NCBI GenBank assembly: GCA_040387195.1
Contig: JAZKEF010000003.1
Span: 62,001-126,000, forward strand
Direction: 5' to 3'
Source: UKL13-3 sp040387195
GTDB taxonomy: Bacteria > Bacteroidota > Bacteroidia > UKL13-3
Length of the DNA: 64,000 nucleotides
Numbering within the stretch: the first letter of the stretch is position 1; every line of letters begins with the position of its first letter. Shown in pieces: positions 42,465 through 51,022 of the stretch. The translations under genes and the position numbers were made by a program. A model generated the notes under the pieces. That model saw nothing but the letters and a program-made list of their open reading frames with translations. It was not told where the DNA came from and did no database searches.

Positions 42465-42860
42465 CTACTTTTTATCGGTTGCCAATACCATCTTGATATG
42501 ATGTTTGGCTCCAATTTGCATTACATCCACCAGATCCTGAATTTGCAGATCGGCAGGCAGGCGTAACACAACGGTAAGGTCTTCTACATTCTTCATCTCG
42601 TTCAGGATCTCGGCTTCCAGATTTTCATAAACGATTTCGCGCTGGTTGATAAAGTAATGTTTATCCTCCGTTACGGTGAGGGAAACAGTTTTTTTACTGA
42701 GAGCTTGATTGGCCTGCGATTTAGGCAGTAAAATTTTAATTACATTGGGGTTGGCAACGGTAGACACAATCAGGAAAAACAACATCAAGAAAAACATGAT
42801 ATCATTCAAGGAGCCTGTTGCTACCTCTGCATGAAACCTTCTATTTCGTCTTAATTTCAT
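42465..42860 (-). CDS. exbD: ExbD/TolR biopolymer transport protein
   Basis: A 131-residue inner-membrane protein: short cytoplasmic N-terminus with RFHAEVATGSLNDIMFFLM, one transmembrane helix (FFLMLFFLIVSTVANP), and a periplasmic domain ending in MQIGAKHHIKMVLATDKK. With ExbB it forms the proton-driven motor that energises TonB or Tol. The conserved membrane aspartate of ExbD corresponds to the Asp in SLNDIMFF. Its start overlaps the end of the ExbB gene by 4 bp. No TonB with membrane anchor is adjacent, so the partner is elsewhere. Confidence 0.93.
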   Translation of the reverse strand: MKLRRNRRFHAEVATGSLNDIMFFLMLFFLIVSTVANPNVIKILLPKSQANQALSKKTVSLTVTEDKHYFINQREIVYENLEAEILNEMKNVEDLTVVLRLPADLQIQDLVDVMQIGAKHHIKMVLATDKK

Positions 42861-43525
42861 TTACTTGATTTTTGGATACGTTGTAAAAAAGAAAGTGTTT
42901 GTTTCTGCACATCCAGTGAGAATCTGTCGATAATATGATTGAGCAGGTGGTATGCCGAATAAGCCAATAAACCCACTACCAATCCTGATCCGCTACTGAT
43001 CATCTTTTCGTACAAACCACCGGCAATGATACCAATACTGATATTGTCTGTTAATGAAATATTGTAGAAGATTTTAATAACCCCAGAAATGGTTCCGATA
43101 AAACCTAGCATGGGAGCAATACCTGCAATCAATCCCAAGTAACTCAAATTTTTCTCCATCTCGGCAAGTTCAATATTGGTTTGGCTTTCCATCATCGTTT
43201 CAATTTCACGGATGGGCTTACCAATACAAATGAGTCCCGACTGGATAATATTACCCATGGCTCCCGTATTGCGTTCGCACAATGCATTGGCACCTTTGAT
43301 ATTGCCTTCTTCGAGTTGATCGATGATCTGGCTGGTGAAGTTGGGTAAACTTTTTGCCCGCTGGCGGATATGTATCAACCGTTCTACAAAAATATAGATG
43401 CTTGCGATGGATAAAATTACTATAGGAATCATCACAACCCCACCTTTCATGAGCAACGATAACATGCTCATCGGTTGTGCTTCGGTTGGTGCTGCTGCAG
43501 CAATTTGCAATAATATACTGTTCAT
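42857..43525 (-). CDS. exbB: MotA/TolQ/ExbB proton channel protein
   Basis: A 222-residue inner-membrane protein with three transmembrane helices: about residues 30-52 (GVVMIPIVILSIASIYIFVE), 128-150 (LIAGIAPMLGFIGTISGVIK) and 165-190 (ISIGIIAGGLYEKMISSGSGL). The motif GLIAGIAPMLGFIGTISGV is the proton-channel signature of the family. It works as a pentamer around ExbD. Translationally coupled to exbD (ATGA). Distinction between ExbB and TolQ is by convention; a Tol-Pal set is not seen here. Confidence 0.93.
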   Translation of the reverse strand: MNSILLQIAAAAPTEAQPMSMLSLLMKGGVVMIPIVILSIASIYIFVERLIHIRQRAKSLPNFTSQIIDQLEEGNIKGANALCERNTGAMGNIIQSGLICIGKPIREIETMMESQTNIELAEMEKNLSYLGLIAGIAPMLGFIGTISGVIKIFYNISLTDNISIGIIAGGLYEKMISSGSGLVVGLLAYSAYHLLNHIIDRFSLDVQKQTLSFLQRIQKSSK

Positions 43526-43610
43526 CTTACTTGGTTCTTATTATTAAATCCAATATTAAGACGTTCAATCCTATATATTTAGTGTGTAAATCTGAACACT
43601 TGTGGATAAT

Positions 43611-43644
43611 ATAAAAGGCCGTTCTAGTTTTTAGAACGGCCTTT
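43611..43644 (-). terminator. secDF terminator
   Basis: 13-bp perfect stem (43614-43626 with 43632-43644), 5-nt loop, followed on the minus strand by TTTTATATT. It lies 26 bp after the secDF stop codon and separates it from exbB. Confidence 0.85.
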
Positions 43645-43669
43645 CAAAGGGTAAAATGAACCTTAAAAC

Positions 43670-46654
43670 TTAAGCAATAACCTTTGCAGGTGCTTCTTTT
43701 TTATCAAAGTCAACTACGATCGGGGTAGAAATACACAATGATGAATAGGTACCAATAACACGACCTACCAGCAATGCAAAGATAAATCCACGGATGCTTT
43801 CTCCACCGAAGATGAAGATAACCACCAATACGAAGAATACCGATAATGATGTAAGGATGGTACGACTCAAGGTGCTGTTCAATGCAAAATTGATCAGCTT
43901 GTTGCGTTCTTCACCCGGGGTATCAACCTGTCCGCGTTCACCTAAACGTTCGCGAATACGGTCAAATACGATTACCGTTTCAGTCATAGTGTAGCCCATT
44001 ACCGTTAAGATAGCCGCAATAAAGTCTTGTCCGATTTCCAGTGAGAATGGCAACACATTATCAAAAATGGTGTAGAAAGAAAGTACGATAAGCACATCAT
44101 GGAACAAGGCCACAACCGCACCCATACCATATTGCCATTTCTTGAATCGGATAATGATGTAAACAAACATCAGCAAACAAGAGAACAAGATAGCACCGTA
44201 TGCTCCGTATACGATATCTGTAGCTACGGTAGGACCTACTTTTTGCTGTTGTACGATTTCATATTTAGAACCTATGCTTTCCAATCCTTTGGCAAGGGTG
44301 GTTTCAACTTCTTTATCTGCGTTCTCATCCGTATTTTCAATATGGTATGAGGTTGTAATTTTCAGCTGGTTGGCGTTACCCAATGTTTGAACGACCGTTT
44401 GTGAGTTCTCAAATACTTTTTCAAGCGAGATCTTCACATTCTCGGTATTCATTTCATTGTCGAAACGCACGACATAGGTACGACCTCCTTTAAAGTCAAC
44501 TCCAAGGTTGAAGCCGCCATTCTTAAAGTAGAAAATCGTTCCGATGATGATTACCGCAGTTGAAATCATGTAGTAGATTTTACGTCTGCCTACGAAGTCA
44601 AAATGAAGGTTTTTAAATGCGTTGCGTGTAAGCTTGGTATCAAATGTGATTTCTTTTTTGGTGGCTAACATCCACTCGAAAATCACTCTTGAAATAAGTA
44701 CTGCTGCAAACAATGATGATAAAATACCAATAATCAACGTTGTTGCAAATCCTTGGATAGGACCTGTTCCGAATACGTAAAGTATTGTTCCTAATAACAA
44801 GAGCGTAACGTTGGAGTCAATGATAGACGGCATGGCATGTTTAAATCCTTCTGCAATTGCTTGAGAAATTGTTTTACCATGCGCCAGTTCTTCACGAACA
44901 CGCTCAAAAATCAGGATGTTTGCATCCACCGCCAAACCGATGGTAAGTACGATACCGGCAATACCCGGAAGTGTTAATACGGCTCCGATAGATGTAAGCA
45001 CACCCATTACGAAGAATACGTTGATGAATAATACCACATCGGCAACTAAACCTGAGCGGTTGTAGTAGAATGCCATGAATAAGAATACTGTTAAGATTGC
45101 AATCACCATTGAAAGCAAACCTGCGTTGATCGCTTCTTGCCCCAATGTTGGTCCTACAACCGATTCACTTGTGATTTTAGCCGGAGCCGGTAATTTACCC
45201 GCTTTTAAGATATTTGCTAAGTCACCTGCTTCTTCACTAGTAAATCCACCTGAGATAGATGAGCGTCCGTTAGGAATTTCATTCTGTACATTCGGTGCCG
45301 AGTATACAACATCATCCAACACGATTGCAATGCTTTTACCTACGTTGGCTTTAGTCAACTTTGCCCATTGATGTCCACCTTCGGCATTCATTGTCATCGA
45401 TACTTCCGTTTGTCCGTTTTGTGAAACATCTCTGCGTGCATCCACAATTTTATCGCCTTCCATTGCGGCCTTACCTTCTTTAGAAGTTCTCAGCGCATGT
45501 AAGATTACACCTTCGTTGTTTGTACCAAATCCTTTGTATGCCCATAAGAAACGAACATTACCCGGTAATACTGCTTTTACTTCGGGACGGCTCAGGTAGC
45601 TGTTAATTTTGGCTGTATCCTTTACCAATGCAGTTCCACACATCGAACCTTTTGCGATCAGCATATTTTGCTCATCTGCATAAGGACGTAACAATACGAA
45701 CAATGGATTTTCTTTGGTAAATTCTTCTACCGTTTTTTGTGCTGTATCAGCTTTGGTTGAATCAGCAGTAACTTCCGGGGTGGTTGTTTTAGCTCCTAAG
45801 CCTGCCAATGCGCTTGTAGTAGTTGTAGTGTCGGTTGTTGCTGTTGTATCTGTAGTTGCTGTTCCGGATTTCTCATTGGCCAATACTTTCTTCAACATAT
45901 CATTAGCCGAAGTAAGGTATTTAAAAGCTTCAGGGTTATCAAACGTTTCCCAGAATTCCAATTTTGCAGTTCCCTGTAATAATTTACGAACACGTGTTGG
46001 ATTATCAACACCCGGCAATTCAATCAGGATACGACCGCTGCCTTCCAGTTTTTGAATATTCGGTTGTGTTACCCCAAACTTGTCGATACGTGAACGAAGA
46101 ATCTGGAACGAACGGTCAACGGCAAGTTCTGCTTCACCTTTGATGTAAGAAATAACTTCATCATTTGATGAACTGATTTTGATTTTATCCTTATTTGACT
46201 GATTAGCAAAAAGTGATGCCAATTTCGCATTCGGATCTAATTCTGTCATCGATTCACCAAAAAGTGTTACATAATCTTTTCTGCTCTTTTTGATTTTTTC
46301 GTTGGTCATTTCAATTGCCTTGGCAAAAGTCGGATCCGGATTGTTGTTCGATAATGAACGAATCAGATCTCCGATTGAAACTTCCATGGTTACGTTCATA
46401 CCACCTTGCAAATCCAATCCAAGATTTAACTCACGCTCCTTACATTGCAGGTAAGTGAATTCCGTAATACCTAAATTATAAACCGTCATGCGGGCTATTG
46501 AGTCTAAGTATTCTCTTTCTTTAATTGGATCTCCGTTGGCAAACTCTTTTGCTTCATTCTCTACCTTGTTGGTAACCCACGTAAACGATAGCTGGAAAAT
46601 ACACACAAGGGATAGTGCGATTGCAAACAGCTTTACTGCGCCTTTACTTTTCAT
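43670..46654 (-). CDS. secDF: fused protein translocase subunit SecDF
   Basis: A 994-residue fusion of SecD and SecF with twelve predicted transmembrane helices. SecDF uses the proton gradient to pull exported proteins through SecYEG. The SecD half has GLDLQGGMNVTMEV, two periplasmic P1 parts, and the helix LTIGLAVDANILIFERVREEL (conserved Asp/Arg); the SecF half has NLGVDFKGGRTYVVRF and VMGYTMTETVIVFDRIRERL. A low-complexity Thr/Asp/Ala insertion lies in the periplasmic part of SecD (about residues 265-310). Monocistronic, with a good promoter (46770-46800) and a 110-nt leader. Confidence 0.96.
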   Translation of the reverse strand: MKSKGAVKLFAIALSLVCIFQLSFTWVTNKVENEAKEFANGDPIKEREYLDSIARMTVYNLGITEFTYLQCKERELNLGLDLQGGMNVTMEVSIGDLIRSLSNNNPDPTFAKAIEMTNEKIKKSRKDYVTLFGESMTELDPNAKLASLFANQSNKDKIKISSSNDEVISYIKGEAELAVDRSFQILRSRIDKFGVTQPNIQKLEGSGRILIELPGVDNPTRVRKLLQGTAKLEFWETFDNPEAFKYLTSANDMLKKVLANEKSGTATTDTTATTDTTTTTSALAGLGAKTTTPEVTADSTKADTAQKTVEEFTKENPLFVLLRPYADEQNMLIAKGSMCGTALVKDTAKINSYLSRPEVKAVLPGNVRFLWAYKGFGTNNEGVILHALRTSKEGKAAMEGDKIVDARRDVSQNGQTEVSMTMNAEGGHQWAKLTKANVGKSIAIVLDDVVYSAPNVQNEIPNGRSSISGGFTSEEAGDLANILKAGKLPAPAKITSESVVGPTLGQEAINAGLLSMVIAILTVFLFMAFYYNRSGLVADVVLFINVFFVMGVLTSIGAVLTLPGIAGIVLTIGLAVDANILIFERVREELAHGKTISQAIAEGFKHAMPSIIDSNVTLLLLGTILYVFGTGPIQGFATTLIIGILSSLFAAVLISRVIFEWMLATKKEITFDTKLTRNAFKNLHFDFVGRRKIYYMISTAVIIIGTIFYFKNGGFNLGVDFKGGRTYVVRFDNEMNTENVKISLEKVFENSQTVVQTLGNANQLKITTSYHIENTDENADKEVETTLAKGLESIGSKYEIVQQQKVGPTVATDIVYGAYGAILFSCLLMFVYIIIRFKKWQYGMGAVVALFHDVLIVLSFYTIFDNVLPFSLEIGQDFIAAILTVMGYTMTETVIVFDRIRERLGERGQVDTPGEERNKLINFALNSTLSRTILTSLSVFFVLVVIFIFGGESIRGFIFALLVGRVIGTYSSLCISTPIVVDFDKKEAPAKVIA

Positions 46655-46769
46655 TTTGTCTCTGTTATCTATTTTTTAATTATTACTTCAAGTTATGCTG
46701 CTTTCGCTCGAGCATCTTTGTATTTGTTCCGAAGATTTAGGCTACTGATTAAAATCATACGAAAGCGGG

Positions 46770-46800
46770 CAAATATAGGTTTTGGCACCACATTTTACAA
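46770..46800 (-). promoter_or_regulatory. predicted secDF promoter
   Basis: On the minus strand TTG (46798-46800), 20 bp, TATATTTG (46770-46777), an excellent consensus match. The leader to the secDF ATG is about 110 nt and includes a 7-bp complementary pair CGAAAGC/GCTTTCG; no known leader peptide or riboswitch is recognised. Confidence 0.5.
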
Positions 46801-46847
46801 CCTATCTATATATTGTGCTTTATCGTTTGAAAATGAGTAGCATAGGT

Positions 46848-47480
46848 TTATTTCACATCTTGCAATATCCACCTGAAGTGGTCCTCTACTACTTTCAGGC
46901 TGTTTTGAAAATGCTCATTGTTATTGATGATGATATCTGCCTTTCCTTTGTATGGTTCAAGGTATTGACGGTATGCAGGCATTACATGGTTTATCCATTG
47001 ATATTGTACAAAATCTGCCGGAATATTTCTTTCCTGGGTATCACGTTTTAACCTTCGCTCCAGTTGCAGGTGTTCCTGGGCCTCCACAAATATCTTAAGG
47101 TTAAAATGTTCGGAAATATCTTCCCGGTAAAAGATGAATAAGCCTTCGATGATGATGATGGGTGCTGAAGCAAAATGAAGCCAATCCCCCATCTGGTCTT
47201 CATGCTGAAACCGGTATTCACGCCTCCTGATATCCTTTCCCTCCTTTAGTTGCACCATGTCATCATGAAAAGCATCCAAATCAAGGCAGCCCGGCAAGTC
47301 ATAATTTATATGCCCGTTTTCATCCGTGGTTTGCACTGCGGCCGACTTATAATAATTGTCCTGCGACAAGATACAGACTTGTGTTTTATCAAACAGGTTT
47401 CCTATTTCTTTTAAGAAACTTGTTTTTCCACTTGCACTTCCCCCTGTAACGCCCACTATATAAGGCTGCTGATATTTCAT
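46848..47480 (-). CDS. udk: uridine kinase
   Basis: A 210-residue P-loop kinase phosphorylating uridine and cytidine for pyrimidine salvage. Motifs: YIVGVTGGSASGKTSFLKEI (Walker A at residues 12-19 region), LSQDNYYKSA, the substrate loop NYDLPGCLDLDAFHDDMVQL, PIIIIEGLFIFY (Walker B-like) and RRLKRDTQERN (lid arginines). The length is normal. It is transcribed toward secDF, whose promoter lies in the gap after the udk stop. Confidence 0.95.
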   Translation of the reverse strand: MKYQQPYIVGVTGGSASGKTSFLKEIGNLFDKTQVCILSQDNYYKSAAVQTTDENGHINYDLPGCLDLDAFHDDMVQLKEGKDIRRREYRFQHEDQMGDWLHFASAPIIIIEGLFIFYREDISEHFNLKIFVEAQEHLQLERRLKRDTQERNIPADFVQYQWINHVMPAYRQYLEPYKGKADIIINNNEHFQNSLKVVEDHFRWILQDVK

Positions 47481-47747
47481 TTCCTGTAGTTGCTTGGTGT
47501 TGCAATTAGCGCATTTACCCTCAATTTGACAAACATTAATTACGCTATCGGCTATTTGCTGTTAGCTGTTGGCACCTGGATAGTTCTTTGATTAAAAAAG
47601 TTCTCAATGTACGCCACGCTTGCTACTAGAACTCCCTGTTGTTAACAATAGTCCATACTATGAACCGTGAACTATACTCTATGAACCATATCCTGCTTTG
47701 TCACTCACCGATTTGTTCGCTCCGTTTACCGACACTTTTGAAACACT
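47481..47747. other. intergenic region with degenerate repeat words
   Basis: Part of a 343-bp gap between udk and a TetR gene. It contains a run of similar words, GCTATCGGCTATTTGCTG then TTAGCTGTTGGC (47544-47573), and two copies of CTATGAACC (47658-47666 and 47679-47687, 21 bp apart) with a related word between them. These look like dispersed intergenic repeats of Bacteroidota. No gene or RNA is recognised. Confidence 0.5.
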
Positions 47748-47765
47748 GGAAACTTTTTATCCAAA

Positions 47766-47800
47766 AAACGTTTCCAATATCAAAAACGTTCTTACCTTTG
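47766..47800 (+). promoter_or_regulatory. predicted promoter/operator of the TetR-efflux operon
   Basis: TACCTTTG (47793-47800) matches the -7 box, with GTTT at 47770-47773 in the -33 position (19-bp spacer), 23 bp before the tetR ATG. The palindrome AAACGTTT (47766-47773) and a second AACGTT (47785-47790) flank the spacer, and GGAAAC/GTTTCC (47748-47753 with 47770-47775) gives a further inverted repeat. These are plausible sites for autorepression by the TetR protein. Confidence 0.4.
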
Positions 47801-47823
47801 AGCCCGATTTTAGAAAAAGAACA

Positions 47824-48435
47824 ATGGAAGAATCAAAATTGAAAATACTTAACGGAGCCGAAATGCTGTTTTTGCGTTATGGTTTTAAGAGTATTACCAT
47901 GGATGATATATCCAGGGAATTAGGCATTTCCAAGAAAACGCTGTACCAATACTTTACCGATAAAAACGACCTGGTGAATCAGGCAGTTGAAAATCACCTG
48001 AGTGAGGAAAAGGCATTTTGTTTGGAACTTGACGCATCCGAAAAAGATCCGATTGCCTATTTACTGGCTATAAGCAACAATTTCAGCAGTGAAGAAAAAC
48101 ACATCAATCCGGCTGTATTGTTTGATCTCAAAAAATACTTTAAAGAGGCGTGGGATAAAATTGAACTCTACAGCAAAGATTTCATTTACGGACAAGTACT
48201 GCAAAATCTGCAACAGGGAAAATCAAAAGGCCTTTACCGCAAAGAGCTGAACGAACGGATTATTGCCCTGCATTATGTTCACATGATCCAATTTATGGTA
48301 AACCCTGAAAACTACCAGAAAGAAGAGCGCAATTTTAATATCGTTCACAAAGAACTGATGACATATCATTTGCACGGTATCCTCACCGAAAAAGGACTTA
48401 AACAATTAGACAAACTATTAAACCAACCACAATAA
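47824..48435 (+). CDS. TetR/AcrR family transcriptional regulator of the efflux operon
   Basis: A 203-residue repressor-type regulator. The N-terminal helix-turn-helix domain reads LKILNGAEMLFLRYGFKSITMDDISRELGISKKTLYQYFTDKNDLV in pieces: MLFLRYGFKSITMDDI, then GISKKTLYQYFTDK. The helical C-terminal half (about residues 55-200) would bind an effector. I use the ATG at 47824; the frame is open further upstream but that part overlaps the promoter. It is the first gene of a four-gene operon with tolC-like, adaptor and RND pump genes (3-bp gap to the next), so it probably represses its own operon. Confidence 0.93.
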   Translation: MEESKLKILNGAEMLFLRYGFKSITMDDISRELGISKKTLYQYFTDKNDLVNQAVENHLSEEKAFCLELDASEKDPIAYLLAISNNFSSEEKHINPAVLFDLKKYFKEAWDKIELYSKDFIYGQVLQNLQQGKSKGLYRKELNERIIALHYVHMIQFMVNPENYQKEERNFNIVHKELMTYHLHGILTEKGLKQLDKLLNQPQ

Positions 48436-48438
48436 ATT

Positions 48439-49824
48439 ATGAAGCGAACCATTTATTTACTTGTTTGTACATTACTCAGTGTGCAACTCTTCGCACAGGA
48501 AAAATCCATACAAAGTTTTTCGCTACAGCAGGCAGTTGAGTATGCCAAGAAAAATAACCTTGCCTTAAAAAATGGCCAACTAGACATCTCTTCTTCCGAA
48601 AAAAAGGTAAAAGAAATACTTGCATCCGGATTACCACAGGTTAATGCAGGTGCGAATTACACGCACAACATCACGATTCCAAGTATGGCCTTACCTGATT
48701 TCATTTCACCTGCCATATATGGATCATTGATACAATACGGTTTAATAAGCCCATCAACCCCGGCACCACCCGTTGGTGTATTTCCGGCCCAATTCGGAGC
48801 TAAATACAGCGCTGCAGGGTCAATCACAGCAAGTCAACTATTATTTGACGGTGGATTTCTGATGGGAGTTAAAGCTTCTAGGGAATATGTGCAGCTGGCT
48901 AAAGTCAATCAAAACAGGAATTCTATTGAAACCGAAGTAAATGTTTCGAAAGCTTATTACGGAGCGTTGTCACTTAAAACCAATTTGGAGTTAATTGACC
49001 GCAACCTTCAAACGTTGAAACAAGCGGTAAGTGAATCAGAAGCTGCTTATAAAGTAGGATTACTTGATAAAACATCTTTCGACAGAGCTTCTATACAGTA
49101 CAGTAACTTAAATCTTCAGAAATTACGTACGCAGGATGGTTACATTATTACAATGATGGTTCTAAAACTTCAAATGGGAATGAATGTAAATGATAGCATC
49201 ACCCTTTCAGATGACCTTCAAACGATGTACACCAAAACTCAAACAGCCTTGGTTGAAACTAAGCTTGATTATAGCAAACGTGCTGAATACCAACTTTTAG
49301 AACAAAGCATTAGCCTGAACACTCTTGATAAAAAAAGATACCAATACGGTTATGCTCCAAGTCTGAGTATCTCTGCAACCCATCAGCAAAATTCATTCGG
49401 TCAAAGCTTTAGTGAATTGGGGAAAACATGGTATCCTGGAACGTTCTGGGGGCTCAATCTTCAGGTTCCCATATTTGACGGACTTCGCAAATCTGCACAG
49501 ATTCAACAATCCAAAATCGCTATTCAAAAACTTGAAAACGACAGAAAGAATTTTGAAAATGCAATGGAGCAACAAGTAGCTCAGGCCCGACTGAAATATA
49601 GTCGCTCTGCAGAGCAGGTTGAGATTCAAAGAAAGAATCTTGAGCTTGCAGAAGATGTATATAAAAACACCCAGGTTAAATTAAAAAATGGTGTTGGCTC
49701 AAGCATCGAACTAGCCACATCACTTGCTGATTTGGAAACAGCACGGGTGAATTTTCTGACTACAATAAACGACTATTTCGTGGCACAACTTGAATTGCGT
49801 CAAGCCACTGGCGATATTAAATAA
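48439..49824 (+). CDS. TolC-family outer-membrane efflux protein
   Basis: A 461-residue outer-membrane channel protein with a signal peptide ending in LFAQ. It has the two TolC-family halves: FSLQQAVEYAKKNNLALKNG, LASGLPQVNAGANYTHN, ASQLLFDGGFLMG, and in the second half YQYGYAPSLSISATHQQ, LQVPIFDGLRKSAQIQQSKI and a long coiled coil to VKLKNGVGSSIELATSLADLE. It forms the exit duct for the RND pump encoded two genes downstream. 3 bp after tetR. Confidence 0.93.
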   Translation: MKRTIYLLVCTLLSVQLFAQEKSIQSFSLQQAVEYAKKNNLALKNGQLDISSSEKKVKEILASGLPQVNAGANYTHNITIPSMALPDFISPAIYGSLIQYGLISPSTPAPPVGVFPAQFGAKYSAAGSITASQLLFDGGFLMGVKASREYVQLAKVNQNRNSIETEVNVSKAYYGALSLKTNLELIDRNLQTLKQAVSESEAAYKVGLLDKTSFDRASIQYSNLNLQKLRTQDGYIITMMVLKLQMGMNVNDSITLSDDLQTMYTKTQTALVETKLDYSKRAEYQLLEQSISLNTLDKKRYQYGYAPSLSISATHQQNSFGQSFSELGKTWYPGTFWGLNLQVPIFDGLRKSAQIQQSKIAIQKLENDRKNFENAMEQQVAQARLKYSRSAEQVEIQRKNLELAEDVYKNTQVKLKNGVGSSIELATSLADLETARVNFLTTINDYFVAQLELRQATGDIK

Positions 49825-49854
49825 TTAATAAAATAATACTAGAATATACCACTT

Positions 49855-50991
49855 ATGAAAAACATAACAATCATTATCGCTACAGTTGTCCTTGCAGGAT
49901 TTTTAGCTGCATGTGGTGGATCCGGATCAGCTGAGGAGAAAAAAGCTCAACTTGAGCAACTCAAAACACAACAAGCAGAAATTACTGCTCAAATTGCCAC
50001 CCTTCAGGATGAAATTCTTGCAATGGGTGATAGTTTACCAAAAGAGGAAGACCGCTCAAAAGTGATTGCACTTACTGCAGTTACCAAACAAAATTTTATT
50101 CACGCAATTGATGTACAAGGTCGCGTTGATGGTGATGAAAACATTACCTACAGTGCAAAAGTACCTAGTGTGGTAACTAAAATCAATGTAAAAGTTGGAC
50201 AACATGTAAGCAAAGGAACAATCCTGGCAGAACTTGACACTAAAATGTCGAAAGCGCAATTGGAAGCATTGAAAAAACAATACGAACTGGTAAAACTACT
50301 TTACGAAAAACGCAAAGAATTATGGGATCAGAAAGTAGGAAGTGAAATAGAATTCCTGCAAGCTAAAAACCAAAAAGAAGGTTTGGAAAAACAAATGGAT
50401 GCTGCAAAAGAAGGTTTAGACATGTATTACATTAAAGCTGATTTTAATGGAACAGTTGATGAGGTTTCAATCAAAACCGGTCAGAATGTAGCCCCTGGTA
50501 TTCCTTGTGTTACCGTGGTTAACCCTGATGCATTAAAAGTAAAAGCTGATCTATCTGAAGCTTATTCAAATCTTGTTAAAACTGGTGATGCAGCCAGTAT
50601 TACATTCCCTGATATTCAAAAAACAATTTCGGCAAAGGTTAGCTATTCATCTAAAACCATCAATCCGATGACCCGTACTTTTAATGTAGAGGTAAACCTT
50701 CCAAATGACAATGATTTACATCCGAACATGGTTGCCGAATTAAAAGTAATTGATTACAAAAATGCAGCCGCCATTGTGGTTCCAATCAACGCAATCCAGC
50801 AGATAGATGGAGAAGACATCATATTTGTTGCCGTTAAACAGGGAGACAAATTGATTGCCAAAAAAACCACCGTTAAAGTGGGTAAACAATACAACGGTTT
50901 GAGCGAAATATTATCGGGCTTAAATGAAGGAGATAACGTCATCTCCATCGGATTCCAGGATTTAACCGATGGCCAAGTTGTTAAACTATAA
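49855..50991 (+). CDS. RND efflux periplasmic adaptor (membrane fusion) lipoprotein
   Basis: A 378-residue HlyD/AcrA-type adaptor. Lipoprotein signal with lipobox LAAC (Cys20). A coiled coil (about 25-60) precedes the lipoyl half ITYSAKVPSVVTKINVKVGQHVSKG; a helical hairpin (about 125-180) contacts TolC; then the second lipoyl half YIKADFNGTVDEVSIKTGQNV and beta-barrel and membrane-proximal domains (PMTRTFNVEVNLPNDNDLHP, VPINAIQQIDGEDIIFVA). It joins the TolC-like protein (30 bp upstream) with the RND pump (31 bp downstream). Confidence 0.94.
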   Translation: MKNITIIIATVVLAGFLAACGGSGSAEEKKAQLEQLKTQQAEITAQIATLQDEILAMGDSLPKEEDRSKVIALTAVTKQNFIHAIDVQGRVDGDENITYSAKVPSVVTKINVKVGQHVSKGTILAELDTKMSKAQLEALKKQYELVKLLYEKRKELWDQKVGSEIEFLQAKNQKEGLEKQMDAAKEGLDMYYIKADFNGTVDEVSIKTGQNVAPGIPCVTVVNPDALKVKADLSEAYSNLVKTGDAASITFPDIQKTISAKVSYSSKTINPMTRTFNVEVNLPNDNDLHPNMVAELKVIDYKNAAAIVVPINAIQQIDGEDIIFVAVKQGDKLIAKKTTVKVGKQYNGLSEILSGLNEGDNVISIGFQDLTDGQVVKL

Positions 50992-51022
50992 TTAATAGTT
51001 AACCTATTTAATATAACTTATT

